From Capnocytophaga stomatis (GTDB lineage: Bacteria > Bacteroidota > Bacteroidia > Flavobacteriales > Flavobacteriaceae), in contig NZ_CP022387.1 in assembly GCF_002302635.1 (NCBI RefSeq), positions 1,798,001 through 1,862,000 of the forward strand: DNA of 64,000 nt. Reading direction: 5' to 3'. This document shows positions 8,501 to 16,558 of this stretch, piece after piece. The position numbers and the translations under genes are program-made. Each line of letters opens with the position of its first letter. The stretch's first letter is position 1. The notes beneath the pieces were generated by a model. The model was not told the DNA's origin, did no database searches, and saw only the letters and a program-made list of their open reading frames with translations.

Positions 8501-9856
8501 TTTTTCTCCACCTTTTTTGACCAACTCATTAGGAATTCTGAAAGTAATTTCACTTCCGTTAGCAGAATTATTTACCGAATGCGTAATGCCACTTCCAGCA
8601 GGAATTTCAAAAGGAATACTGGTATCTAAAGTTACGTTTTTGGGGAGAAAGTCTTTGATTTGGTAATCAACGACGTCGTCATTTCCAACGTTTTGAAATT
8701 CAAGTCCATAATAAACAGTTGAGCCAAGAGGAATAGTTTTGTTATTCAAAATGTTTCCTGCAGCATCTTCGGCAGTTTTTAACAAATTCATCTTTGGTTC
8801 GATGACTTCCACCTCAAAAGCACTGAAAAAGATGTTGTAAAGGTCTCCCGTTGAGTGAGCTCTGAAGGAGGCATCTTCTTGGTCATTTTGTATAATGGAG
8901 TTGTCTTTATTTGGAACAGAAAACAGGTCAATATCCCAACCTAAAGTATTGGTTGATGCCGGGCGTCTGTTTGTTATTTGATGTTCACCTTCACTTATCG
9001 AACTATTGAAGAAATTATTTGCCAGATTTATGGAATTAAAGAGGTCTTCATAAGAACCATCTGGTTTTAAAATGGATAGCTTGTCCCCTGGAATATCTTT
9101 ATCTCCTTCAAGAGCCATCACTCCAAAACGAGCATTTACGGGAAGTGGCGAGGGTAGGGTTTTGAATCCGGAAAAGGAAAAATCAACTTTTTCTCCTTTT
9201 GTAATTCTGGCGTATCCATCAAAAGTCGTAATGTTTTTGTTGCTTTTGTCGGGGTCTTCGTAAATGATAACAAGTGACCAACCTGCTGATACTCCACCAC
9301 TAACTTCCCAAGCTTCTGTTGTTTGGGTGGCTTTTACATTTGCCACAACATATTCACCGGTTGGGTTTGTGTTGGAAAGTAATTCTGTAATATCCTTGTA
9401 ACAAATGTAAGAATCTCTGCCTTGCTGTATGTTTAAAGGATAGCCATCATAAATGAACGTATCAGCTTCTATGTCAATGTAATTCGTTTGAGAAGGAATT
9501 TTTATTTTGATATTCCTTCGGTTGGGGTCGTTTTGTAAATATACACCTCCCCAATACAAACCGGCATATTTTATTTTGGAACAGGTAGGATTATCAAAAG
9601 TCAATGTAGCAGCACTTGAACTGAAGGTATTTTCATCATTGTCAATATCTACGTATTTCATCGGTAGTAAATCATTCATACCCCAATCATTATTATGATT
9701 TTCATTGGCAGGATGTTTGTTTAGTATTTGATTTCCAATCATCCTCAAGCCACCTTTTAGGTTTTCTTTTTGTCGAATTTGAAATGGAATGTGTACTTGT
9801 GAAAAAACTCCTACATAAGAAAGAAGTAAAAAAGTAAGAAAAATTAATTTTTTCAT
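5600..9856 (-). CDS. large T9SS type B cargo protein with gliding-motility-type C-terminal domain
   Basis: 1418 residues. A signal peptide (residues 1-19) leads to the periplasm; the last about 85 residues (IPNYFTPDGDGINDTW, then IDIYDRMGRKL and YTGHFTLYR at the very end) form a CHU_C / type B sorting domain, which directs the protein through the type IX secretion system to the surface or medium. After a roughly 330-residue N-terminal region comes a DUF11-like beta domain (residues about 355-490), then a PKD/Ig-like part, then two tandem copies of a 284-residue unit (598-881 and 882-1165) rich in conserved Cys pairs, and the sorting domain. The domains suggest an adhesin or surface matrix protein; the ligand is unknown. 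It is convergent to map and appears to be a single-gene unit. Confidence 0.88.
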   Translation of the reverse strand: MKKLIFLTFLLLSYVGVFSQVHIPFQIRQKENLKGGLRMIGNQILNKHPANENHNNDWGMNDLLPMKYVDIDNDENTFSSSAATLTFDNPTCSKIKYAGLYWGGVYLQNDPNRRNIKIKIPSQTNYIDIEADTFIYDGYPLNIQQGRDSYICYKDITELLSNTNPTGEYVVANVKATQTTEAWEVSGGVSAGWSLVIIYEDPDKSNKNITTFDGYARITKGEKVDFSFSGFKTLPSPLPVNARFGVMALEGDKDIPGDKLSILKPDGSYEDLFNSINLANNFFNSSISEGEHQITNRRPASTNTLGWDIDLFSVPNKDNSIIQNDQEDASFRAHSTGDLYNIFFSAFEVEVIEPKMNLLKTAEDAAGNILNNKTIPLGSTVYYGLEFQNVGNDDVVDYQIKDFLPKNVTLDTSIPFEIPAGSGITHSVNNSANGSEITFRIPNELVKKGGEKHKIRFAVKLSPNCSDFEAPCSEKIISKAKSTYKGTLNQSIINDNGSFSSIDNCNIGILEDTVFYADLTPCVIPENIELLCGENLVLTAQAGFDKYEWKDNTGNIISTNQTVIISASGRYTLIKHTNNCVDRQEIYNVSTVQRQDTNPLIPYSEVTFTCAETQRTFPQIFLCGAGASKSVDLNSIPDVATVNVEKYAGTQSLALEETCPPNDNMWQSISTSKTFSLTEEGIYKLNLTFQNGCLATYYFRVHTSPINPTISKEDIYCKNGKISVQNASSDYEYAIEIQGTTEPPVYQQSPDFEIETAGIYSVFVRKKLRLEQDCVIRIDNINVEKFDQQLQVTKTQSPCAEQVHGISFKVFDGQTPYKAILRNNKTNVAETLNNIAENTEYSFTDLSLGDYTLTVNDSDDCPSTYNFAVEESEAFINLQKANPLIAHSGVSFTCSETHRTFPQIFLCGMGTSKSIDLTSIANVATVNLQKHTGNQKFALEETCPPNDNMWQNISNSKTFSITEEGIYKLNLSFQDGCKANYFFRVHISPINPTISKEDIYCANGKISVQNASSDYEYAIQLQNSSAQPTYQESADFQINEPGIYSVFVRKKMRLEQDCVIKIENINIRKFEQQLQIVQIHNESCENQNDGSISFKIFDGKFPYTAVLKNNKTNTTETLNNIGENIEVSFANLAPADYTLTINDSGICENTYNFSVKEAISLKLNASNELLCINNTSISQLTLAFEDANLDLSEVSYSFNNETTKLPFDKIQGRTALLYPKNLPNGSNQISVFYNNCTFTQTIDFQNINPLKITQIRDNSLLSAIKISVSGGSGNYYFYFNDVHQSSDTYYLRSFDEGYVNSNGQEVKKIRVRVEDSLGCVIEEVLEEIFHDIKIPNYFTPDGDGINDTWQIKNAQGYSRMKIDIYDRMGRKLKTLTSRDSWDGTFNGANLPSGDYWYHLQFNEAKDRRTYTGHFTLYR
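6365..8065 (-). repeat. tandem 852-bp coding duplication inside the T9SS cargo gene
   Basis: Two diverged copies lie head to tail: 8065-7214 and 7213 to about 6365, read on the minus strand. They share long identical protein stretches such as RTFPQIFLCG, ALEETCPPNDNMWQ, SPINPTISKEDIYC and GIYSVFVRKK, in the same order and with the same spacing. Each begins with NPLI and ends with a YNF-V-E motif. The period is 284 residues. Confidence 0.9.
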
Positions 9857-9890
9857 TTGAAGTATTATATGATTGCTTTAAAAAGTTGTG

Positions 9891-9898
9891 CAAAGGTA
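9891..9898 (-). promoter_or_regulatory. -7 element upstream of the T9SS cargo gene
   Basis: The minus strand reads TACCTTTG, 35 bases upstream of the start codon. I see no TTG at the right distance, so only the -7 half is supported. Confidence 0.45.
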
Positions 9899-10002
9899 CA
9901 AAATATTTACGATATGATAAAAAAGCACAATTTTTCAAAGAGAACTCAATCAAAGTTCTCCTTCCTCAGAAACTCAATCATATTTTTTAAGATGAAGAAA
10001 AA

Positions 10003-10668
10003 TTATTTTGAATTGTTTTCCTTTTTCCTGCTCCTTCGCTCATCGATTATTTTACTCAGATTTATCTCAAAGGCAGGAGCTTGATAGTCCAATTCGTCGT
10101 TAGCAAAAGCACGATGTAAGATTTCTTCTATCAGTAAATCTTCATTGTTTTCGGCAGGATTGTACTCTGTTTTAAGGGAAATATCATACAGCCAAGCGGT
10201 GCTGTTATACATAAAAGCACTCCATCCGTTGCGTAAATCTTTAACCAATTGATAGGCAGTTCTTCCCGTTTGCCGGTGTATAAGTTTTACTAAAATTCGT
10301 CCTTGCGAGCGTGAAAGTTTCTTGAGTTCGGCTGTGAATCGGTCTTCAATGTACTTTTGCATTCGCTTGGTATATAGTTTTTTAGCTCGTTTGTTACGCA
10401 TTGTATCCATCGTTTGCTCCATAATTTCCAAACGGTCAGCGGCAAGCTTGGCATAAGGATAAACTTTTTTAACTCGGCTACGCAAAATCAGATATTGCTT
10501 GCGAGCTTCCTCACTGACAAACTTCCGTTCCTTTCCAAACACAACAACTTCAGGAAGCCGAATTGTATCAATGAACTGAAAATTCTCACCTTGATAAAGA
10601 GTATCGGTTTGAGCGAAAGCAAGAGAGCAACAAATGATTGTAAAAAAAGTCAAAAAAAGTGATTTCAT
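10003..10668 (-). CDS. DUF4294 domain-containing exported protein
   Basis: 221 residues with a signal peptide (residues 1-19, ending AFAQ). The rest matches the DUF4294 family common in Bacteroidota: RLPEVVVFGKE, YLILRSRVKKVYPYAKLAADRL, RSQGRILVKLIHRQTGRTAYQLVKD and the tail RRSRKKENN. The family role is unknown; the highly charged helical region with a secretion signal places it in the periplasm. The C-terminal end is strongly basic. A TACTTTTG -7 element sits about 26 bases upstream of the ATG. Family call is firm, function unknown. Confidence 0.85.
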   Translation of the reverse strand: MKSLFLTFFTIICCSLAFAQTDTLYQGENFQFIDTIRLPEVVVFGKERKFVSEEARKQYLILRSRVKKVYPYAKLAADRLEIMEQTMDTMRNKRAKKLYTKRMQKYIEDRFTAELKKLSRSQGRILVKLIHRQTGRTAYQLVKDLRNGWSAFMYNSTAWLYDISLKTEYNPAENNEDLLIEEILHRAFANDELDYQAPAFEINLSKIIDERRSRKKENNSK

Positions 10669-10693
10669 CCAAAAAGCTTAATTTTTCCGAAAA

Positions 10694-10701
10694 CAAAAGT
10701 A
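10694..10701 (-). promoter_or_regulatory. -7 element upstream of the DUF4294 gene
   Basis: The minus strand reads TACTTTTG, matching TAnnTTTG, 26 bases before the start codon. No clear -33 TTG. Confidence 0.4.
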
Positions 10702-10739
10702 CAAACTAAAATATAAGAAAGCAAGACGTAAAAATTTAA

Positions 10740-13469
10740 CTACTTATTTTTCTCGTAAAAAGGAATGTTTGGGTCAAAAATTTCCGATAACAATTTTTCT
10801 GCGTAATCTCTGTAAATTTCAATAACTTGCGGGGTTATTTCATAATCTATTTCTCTTCCTTGTTTGGTATGAAATTTTATTAATCCCTGATTGAGGTTCT
10901 TAAACGAAAAATTTCCTACAATCATATTCTTCTGATTTTGATTCTGTTTGCCAAACATATAAGCGTAGGTAAGTAATTGGAAAGCTTTACTATACTTGAA
11001 ATCAGTGATTAACAAATCCCAATCGGAAACGCAAACGTTATTTTGATTTACCTTTCCCGTTTTATAATCGATGATATGCAAAACGCCGTTTCTTAAATCA
11101 ACGCGGTCAATAATTCCTTTGAAATGAACAGGGAAAGGCAAAATTTTGCTTTCAAAAGGAACACTTAATCGCTGTTCCAAATGCAAAACTATAATTTCAG
11201 TTCCTTGACGAATTTCAGCAATTTCAAGGTCAAGAAATCGATTTACATATTCATAAATAACATTGAAAATCAGTAAGTTTTTCCCGTTTTTGAATTCGGA
11301 ATTTTTGTATTTTTCCAAAAAATGTTTTTCAATTAAAGGACGTATTTTAGGACGCATTGCCTTGAAATGGTCTTCCGTTAAGATTTGCTTGAGTAACGGT
11401 TTGTATAAATCTTCCAAAGTTCCGTGAACGATATCCCCAAAGGTGCGAGCTTCTACCGTTTCCTCAACATCTCTTTCTTCGTAAACTTGAAGGATATTTT
11501 GCTGATAGAAAGTAATCGGATTCAGAATGTAATTCGTTAAGGAAGAGGGAGATATGCCTTTTTCTGAAATTTCTTTGAGGCGTTCCAAAATATCATCAGT
11601 TTTTGGAATGATAATCTTCGGAACCACAGCAGGATACACCTCGGGGGCTTTTACCTGATGCGTAATTTGGTGCGTAGGAATTCTTTCGGCAAGCAATTGT
11701 AAAATAAATCGGCTTTTTTCTTTGCTTTTCAGTCCGCTCATTTCGGTATCGTAAATCAGGTGTATCTTTCTGGAACGCTGTAACATACGATAGAAATTGT
11801 AACTGTAAACAGCATCTTTTTCTTTGTAAGTGGGCAGTTCTAAAAAATATTTCACATCATACGGAATGAACGAATTTCCACTTTTTCCCAAAGGAAGAAC
11901 ACCTTCATTTACCGAGGTTATGATAATGTTCTCAAAATCCAAACTTCGACTTTCCAAAACTCCCATAACTTGCAGTCCTTCAAGTGGTTCTCCAACAAAA
12001 TTCAGAGAACTTTTCTGCAAAACATCCAAATAGAAATGATATAAAGATTTTACCGAATCAATATGACCAAATTTATTTTGAAGTTGTTTTAACTGATTGA
12101 ATAACAAATAGAAACGATACAGAAATTCCAACGTAAGTGTATGTTTTCCATCTTCATTATTTGTTTTCTGTTTGATACTATAAATTAGAAATAAAGCATT
12201 GTCAATCAGTTTGTTAATTAGGTTTTCATCTTTCTCTGGGAATAATATTTCGATGAATTCTTTTTGAGTGTCAGGGGTTGCTTCCAGAATTTTTTCCCGA
12301 GTTAAATAATTCAAATTGCGTTCTTTTATGAAGTCCGAAATTTTGATTATGGCTTCCTCTGTGAAAATATTTTGCAAAAAAGGTTGCGAAATGAGGTTTA
12401 AAACATCTTTATAATAGAAATTCTTTGACAAATGTAGCCTAAAATAACCCGTAAAAAGGTCATTAAGAGGCGTTTGCTGCAACGGATATCCCATTGTTAT
12501 ATTAACCGATGTGTTAGGCTTAACCGATTGTAACATAGGAATTAACAGATTTTCATCGGCAATGATTAAAGCTGTTTTTTCCAATTCGCTGTAGGGCGTA
12601 TTTTTGAGAAGTTCGGCAACTTCGTGGGCTTGGTTGATGCTCTTCGGAACTCCTGTGATGTGAATTTCTTTTTCTTGTAAATAACTATTATTCAGCCATT
12701 TTGGTTGGTTTGTTTCGTAATATTTCCAATTTTTTATGTATTTTCGGATAAAATAGCCTGCATCGTGTTCTTCCGATTTTATAAAATATTCATCAATATC
12801 CCAATAAATTTCTGATTTTGAATCTATTAAAATGGAATGAATGATTTTTTGTTCTGCTTTTGATAAAGCATTGAATCCCACGAAAATGTGAATTTTATTG
12901 GTGTTATTCTGGATATAGTGAGGTAATTTTTCAACTGCTTTTTTGGCAATAAATCCTGAATATCCTTTATTTAATGAGGTAAGTTTTTCATTAAGAGCAA
13001 AATAGTAGTCGCCCAGCGTGTTCCAAAACTCGAGGTGTTTTTTTTGCATTTCGGTTAGCTCATCTGCCCCCGACCAGTGTTCAGCCTCTTTGAGTGCGTG
13101 TATGTATGGAAAAATTTTTTCAGGTTGAACTAAATATTGGTCAATTTCACTAAAATCTTTCAACAGTGTTTGTCCCCACCCGATAAATGTTTCAAAATCA
13201 TCAGGTTCTTTCTTGCAAACAGATTTGTAAGTATCGTAGAATTCAAACAAAAGAGGCAATTCTCCAAAACTTTCTACTCCCGAAATTCGAGAAAAGAACT
13301 CCGAAATGCCGATAAATTCAGGAGCGATGCTTGTTTTGCGATTAAGTTCCGCGAAATATTTCTTCAAGAAAAGAGCAGGACGCTTTCCTGAAGTTACAAA
13401 AACCAGATTTTCAATTTCGTTGGGAAAATTCTCCAACACATCAACGACTACATTTTTTAAATAATTCAT
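10740..13469 (-). CDS. AddB-like PD-(D/E)XK nuclease family protein
   Basis: 909 residues, cytosolic. The C-terminal nuclease domain (about residues 640-905) shows a RecB/AddB-type core: GDIVHGTLEDLY, then GIIDRVDLRNGVLHIIDYKTGKV, where the D-x(n)-D-Y-K pattern supplies the metal-binding Asp and catalytic Lys. The N-terminal two thirds resemble an inactivated UvrD-type helicase fold (VFVTSGKRPALFLKKYF; no Walker A P-loop is visible), as in AddB. In Bacteroidota this protein usually works with an AddA-like helicase-nuclease in double-strand break repair; that partner is not in the window. The start gives MNYLKNVVVDVLENFPNEIENLVFV, which fits the family. Confidence 0.85.
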   Translation of the reverse strand: MNYLKNVVVDVLENFPNEIENLVFVTSGKRPALFLKKYFAELNRKTSIAPEFIGISEFFSRISGVESFGELPLLFEFYDTYKSVCKKEPDDFETFIGWGQTLLKDFSEIDQYLVQPEKIFPYIHALKEAEHWSGADELTEMQKKHLEFWNTLGDYYFALNEKLTSLNKGYSGFIAKKAVEKLPHYIQNNTNKIHIFVGFNALSKAEQKIIHSILIDSKSEIYWDIDEYFIKSEEHDAGYFIRKYIKNWKYYETNQPKWLNNSYLQEKEIHITGVPKSINQAHEVAELLKNTPYSELEKTALIIADENLLIPMLQSVKPNTSVNITMGYPLQQTPLNDLFTGYFRLHLSKNFYYKDVLNLISQPFLQNIFTEEAIIKISDFIKERNLNYLTREKILEATPDTQKEFIEILFPEKDENLINKLIDNALFLIYSIKQKTNNEDGKHTLTLEFLYRFYLLFNQLKQLQNKFGHIDSVKSLYHFYLDVLQKSSLNFVGEPLEGLQVMGVLESRSLDFENIIITSVNEGVLPLGKSGNSFIPYDVKYFLELPTYKEKDAVYSYNFYRMLQRSRKIHLIYDTEMSGLKSKEKSRFILQLLAERIPTHQITHQVKAPEVYPAVVPKIIIPKTDDILERLKEISEKGISPSSLTNYILNPITFYQQNILQVYEERDVEETVEARTFGDIVHGTLEDLYKPLLKQILTEDHFKAMRPKIRPLIEKHFLEKYKNSEFKNGKNLLIFNVIYEYVNRFLDLEIAEIRQGTEIIVLHLEQRLSVPFESKILPFPVHFKGIIDRVDLRNGVLHIIDYKTGKVNQNNVCVSDWDLLITDFKYSKAFQLLTYAYMFGKQNQNQKNMIVGNFSFKNLNQGLIKFHTKQGREIDYEITPQVIEIYRDYAEKLLSEIFDPNIPFYEKNK

Positions 13470-13536
13470 TTTTATAGCTACTAATCTGTTTATCAGGAAT
13501 AAAGAGCTTCAAAGCAAGAAGCAAATCGAATTTTAG

Positions 13537-13544
13537 CAAAAATA
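13537..13544 (-). promoter_or_regulatory. -7 element upstream of the AddB-like gene
   Basis: The minus strand reads TATTTTTG, 67 bases before the start codon; it matches TAnnTTTG but is in AT-rich DNA, so it could be chance. Confidence 0.3.
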
Positions 13545-13617
13545 TGATTATTTTGAAAAAATGAGCGAAAAACAAGCAACAAATTTCTTGTAAAAAAGGA
13601 AAAACACTCCAGAAATT

Positions 13618-14334
13618 TTATTTGGGAGTGGGAACTATACAATCAGCATCGGCTTTAATCATCAAGTTCATATTTGATGGAGAAATGTACGGAATTCCCA
13701 AAGCAAGCCCACGAAGGATGAATAATCCGCCAATGATAATAATTACAAAAGGAATTGTTTTTTGAATATATTTTTTCGTTTTTTGGCTTAAAAAATTTCC
13801 CAAATAAATAGTAGCGGTCATCAAAGGGACAGTTCCCAGCCCGAAAGCAAGCATATAAATTGCCGAATGACTTAATTCAGCTTGAGCCAGTGCCCCAAAC
13901 AAAGCCATATAAACCAATCCGCAAGGTAGAAATCCGTTGAAAAAACCAATAAAAAAGATTGAAAGAGCGTTTTTGTGCTTAAGTTGTTGTGAAAGAGCAT
14001 ATTTCACTTTTCCTATCAAGAAATAAATTGGTTTGGTGAAAAGATTCATTTTCACGTTTACAAAGGAAAGAAGCACAATCAAAATCATCAATGAACCTAC
14101 AATGATGGAGAAAATCTGTTGATATTCCCTGATAAAAAGCCCTCTTCCGAGCAACCCGAACACCAAACCTAAAGACACGTAAGCCAACGCTTTCCCGATG
14201 TGGTAAGAGGCGATTTGAAAGGCTTTTTTGACAGGTTTTCGATGCTCAAGCGGAAGAATTAAAGTTAAAGGACCACACATTCCCACACAATGAAAACTTC
14301 CCAAAAAGCCCAATATAAAGGCAGTATAAAACAT
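13618..14334 (-). CDS. TauE/SafE-like membrane protein of the cytochrome oxidase maturation type
   Basis: 238 residues with about six membrane segments. Residues 15-21 read HCVGMCG, the conserved motif of the subfamily annotated as sulfite exporter TauE/SafE that travels with cbb3 oxidase genes; the His and two Cys suggest a bound metal, probably copper, rather than sulfite transport. Its ATG overlaps the stop codon of fixH by one base (TAATG), so the two are translationally coupled. In Flavobacteriia this pair normally ends a ccoN-ccoP-ccoG-fixH operon; here no oxidase gene is adjacent. Family certain, substrate not. Confidence 0.85.
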   Translation of the reverse strand: MFYTAFILGFLGSFHCVGMCGPLTLILPLEHRKPVKKAFQIASYHIGKALAYVSLGLVFGLLGRGLFIREYQQIFSIIVGSLMILIVLLSFVNVKMNLFTKPIYFLIGKVKYALSQQLKHKNALSIFFIGFFNGFLPCGLVYMALFGALAQAELSHSAIYMLAFGLGTVPLMTATIYLGNFLSQKTKKYIQKTIPFVIIIIGGLFILRGLALGIPYISPSNMNLMIKADADCIVPTPK

Positions 14335-14783
14335 TATTCTATGGTAATATTTTTGATAGAAATGTACTCGTTTTTATTGAAAGTGTAATTTACTTCAACG
14401 TTCCAACGTCCTTTGGATAAAACATTTATCGGGATTAACATCTGTTTGTTTTTCAATTGTAAAGGAATTCTGAAGTCTCTTTTTTGGTCAGAAGGACGAT
14501 AGAAAGAAACAGTTCCTGCTACATTCTCCTCAGTAATTTTGCTTGGGAAAATCAAAGTAATTCCTTCCGAAGAAGGCTTTATTTGAACTGTCATCTGTTC
14601 TTCTTCGGTTTTCTTTGCCTTAATCATCATATTTTGGTATGATAATTCTTTTTTGTAGTAATCTTCGGTTACAAAATCGTGGTCATATTTCTTGTTAATT
14701 GTCATATTAACAACAAAATACATTATAAAAGCGATAAAGATTACAAAAGCAATCACAATTCCTGTTCCCCAACTTATTTTCAT
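14334..14783 (-). CDS. FixH family protein
   Basis: 149 residues from the ATG at 14783 (MKISWGTGIVIAF), which is the usual family start; an upstream in-frame ATG at 14807 would add eight charged residues before the membrane segment. One transmembrane helix (residues about 7-28) is followed by a periplasmic domain of FixH type (YYKKELSYQNMMIKAK, then a beta-rich copper-chaperone-like fold). FixH/CcoG proteins help supply copper to the cbb3 oxidase active site. It overlaps the downstream TauE-like gene by one base. No cbb3 subunit gene is found within the window. Confidence 0.85.
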   Translation of the reverse strand: MKISWGTGIVIAFVIFIAFIMYFVVNMTINKKYDHDFVTEDYYKKELSYQNMMIKAKKTEEEQMTVQIKPSSEGITLIFPSKITEENVAGTVSFYRPSDQKRDFRIPLQLKNKQMLIPINVLSKGRWNVEVNYTFNKNEYISIKNITIE

Positions 14784-14829
14784 ATATTTTTCTTTTTTGT
14801 AAAACAAAGTAACCTAAACAAAAACGAAT

Positions 14830-16236
14830 TTATTTTTTTGTTTTTTCCCACGAATATTTAAAAATATCCGAAGATGTACGGGATTTTTCCATAAACTTGG
14901 TCAATTTCTTTATCATTTTAGGGTATTTTTCCGCTATATTGTTCGTTTCCGAAGGGTCTTTACTCAAATCGTAAAGCTCAATGGGGGCATTTTTGTCTTT
15001 ATCTACATTTACCCTTACTGCTTTCCAATTTTTATATCTAACAGCTTGTTTTCCACCGAATTCATAAAATTCCCAGTAAAGATATTTGTGTTTTTTCTGT
15101 TTTTTATTTCCTTTGAGCGTATTCATAAACGATATTCCGTCAATCGGGTCGTTTTTGTCTACGCGAACGCCTGCCATTTCAGCAAAAGTAGGATAAATAT
15201 CCCAAAAAGCTCCTTGAAAATTACTCTTAGTATTAGCCGGTACGGTTCCTTTCCACTGTACGATGAAAGGTTCACGTATGCCTCCTTCGTATAAATCACG
15301 TTTCACACCTCGATAAATGCCACTACTTTGAAAATAAGCTACATCTTCCATAGTTCTGCCTCCTTCTATATGTGTGCCGTTATCGCTTGCAAAAATGATA
15401 ATCGTATTTCGGTCGATGCCCAACTTTTCCACCAAAGTTGAAATTTGTCCCACATAATCATCTATTCCGTTAACCATTGCAGCATATGCCGCTTTGGGGA
15501 ATTTTTGAGGTCCGTAATGTCCTCCTTTAAAGTTCTTTTCGTTAGGATGAATACTATTTTTATTTTCATCTAATTGTTTTTTCATATAGTGCTGTGCAAC
15601 AGAAAGTTCTGCGTGAGGAACGGTCAATGACAAGTAAATGAAAAACGGATTTTTACTCGCATTATCTTTGATGAAATCAAGTGTTTTGGTTATAAAAATT
15701 TCATTGGCGTATGTTCCTTCGGCAAGTGGCTTTCTTACTATTTTTCCATCTTCAATACAATCAATAGCGTCAGGTGTTTGGGAATGAGCTTCCATATGGT
15801 GAAGAAAACCTGCAAAGGCATCAAAACCACGTGTGAGAGGTGTACTTCCACTGTCTTTGAGTCCCATTCCCCATTTTCCGAAAATAGCATTCTGATAGCC
15901 GGCTTCTTTCAAAAGTTCAGGAAAAATTTTCTTGTTTTCGTCTAATGGAAATTCGCCGTTTCCTCTTACTTTCGTACGTCCGGTGTGTTGTCCTGTAAGC
16001 AAAGAGGCTCGTGAGGGAGCACAAACGGTACTTCCCGCATAAAAATCCGTGAAGGTCATTCCTTCATTGGCAAGTTTACTCAGGTGAGGCGTTTTCACGA
16101 TGCTCTGTCCGTAGGGCTCAATATCGCCATATCCCATATCATCAGCCAAAATAAAAATAATATTCGGTTTTTGTTCTTTTTGAGCCACCAGAATCCCACT
16201 GAACAAACACAATAGAAGAGTAAAAATATTTTTCAT
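14830..16236 (-). CDS. exported sulfatase (arylsulfatase A family)
   Basis: 468 residues with a signal peptide (residues 1-18, ILVAQ). The sulfatase signature CAPSRASLLTG holds Cys72, the residue converted to formylglycine in this class (C-x-P-S-R). Metal-binding Asp residues are seen early (ILADDMGYGD) and late (FASDNGTHIEGGR). It hydrolyses sulfate esters, probably on sulfated host glycans such as mucin or glycosaminoglycans, in the periplasm or at the surface. The needed sulfatase-maturing radical SAM enzyme is not in the window. It sits 46 bases upstream of fixH on the same strand but is functionally unrelated. Substrate specificity cannot be read from sequence. Confidence 0.92.
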   Translation of the reverse strand: MKNIFTLLLCLFSGILVAQKEQKPNIIFILADDMGYGDIEPYGQSIVKTPHLSKLANEGMTFTDFYAGSTVCAPSRASLLTGQHTGRTKVRGNGEFPLDENKKIFPELLKEAGYQNAIFGKWGMGLKDSGSTPLTRGFDAFAGFLHHMEAHSQTPDAIDCIEDGKIVRKPLAEGTYANEIFITKTLDFIKDNASKNPFFIYLSLTVPHAELSVAQHYMKKQLDENKNSIHPNEKNFKGGHYGPQKFPKAAYAAMVNGIDDYVGQISTLVEKLGIDRNTIIIFASDNGTHIEGGRTMEDVAYFQSSGIYRGVKRDLYEGGIREPFIVQWKGTVPANTKSNFQGAFWDIYPTFAEMAGVRVDKNDPIDGISFMNTLKGNKKQKKHKYLYWEFYEFGGKQAVRYKNWKAVRVNVDKDKNAPIELYDLSKDPSETNNIAEKYPKMIKKLTKFMEKSRTSSDIFKYSWEKTKK

Positions 16237-16274
16237 TATGAGAAGTGTTTTTTAATATTTGCAGAAATATTTAC

Positions 16275-16311
16275 TAAAAAACGTATCTGACTCAGCAAAA
16301 GACAGATACGT
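16275..16311 (-). terminator. terminator after tRNA-Ala
   Basis: ACGTATCTG and CAGATACGT (16281-16289 and 16303-16311) form a 9-bp stem; read on the minus strand it is followed by six Ts. It lies 20 bases past the tRNA 3' end. Confidence 0.7.
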
Positions 16312-16331
16312 ATTCCAAAGAATTATATTTG

Positions 16332-16405
<74 letters not shown>

Positions 16406-16415
16406 AAAAGTGGGG

Positions 16416-16423
16416 CAAAGATA
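16416..16423 (-). promoter_or_regulatory. -7 element for tRNA-Ala
   Basis: The minus strand reads TATCTTTG, 10 bases before the tRNA 5' end, the usual place for a stable-RNA promoter in this phylum. A -33 TTG is not clear. Confidence 0.55.
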
Positions 16424-16494
16424 TGATAAAAAATTGAATAAAATCACTTATCGGAGGAAAAAGATTGTACTTTTTTCAGGAAAATATTGATATG

Positions 16495-16502
16495 TAACTT
16501 TG
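16495..16502 (+). promoter_or_regulatory. -7 element for the TauE gene
   Basis: TAACTTTG at 16495-16502. It lies inside the longest open frame, which shows that translation must begin at the downstream ATG at 16559 rather than at an earlier in-frame codon. Confidence 0.5.
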
Positions 16503-16558
16503 GTTGCTGTCAAACCCAAATATGCGATTTATTTTTGCCCCGTAAAACATCAAAAAGT

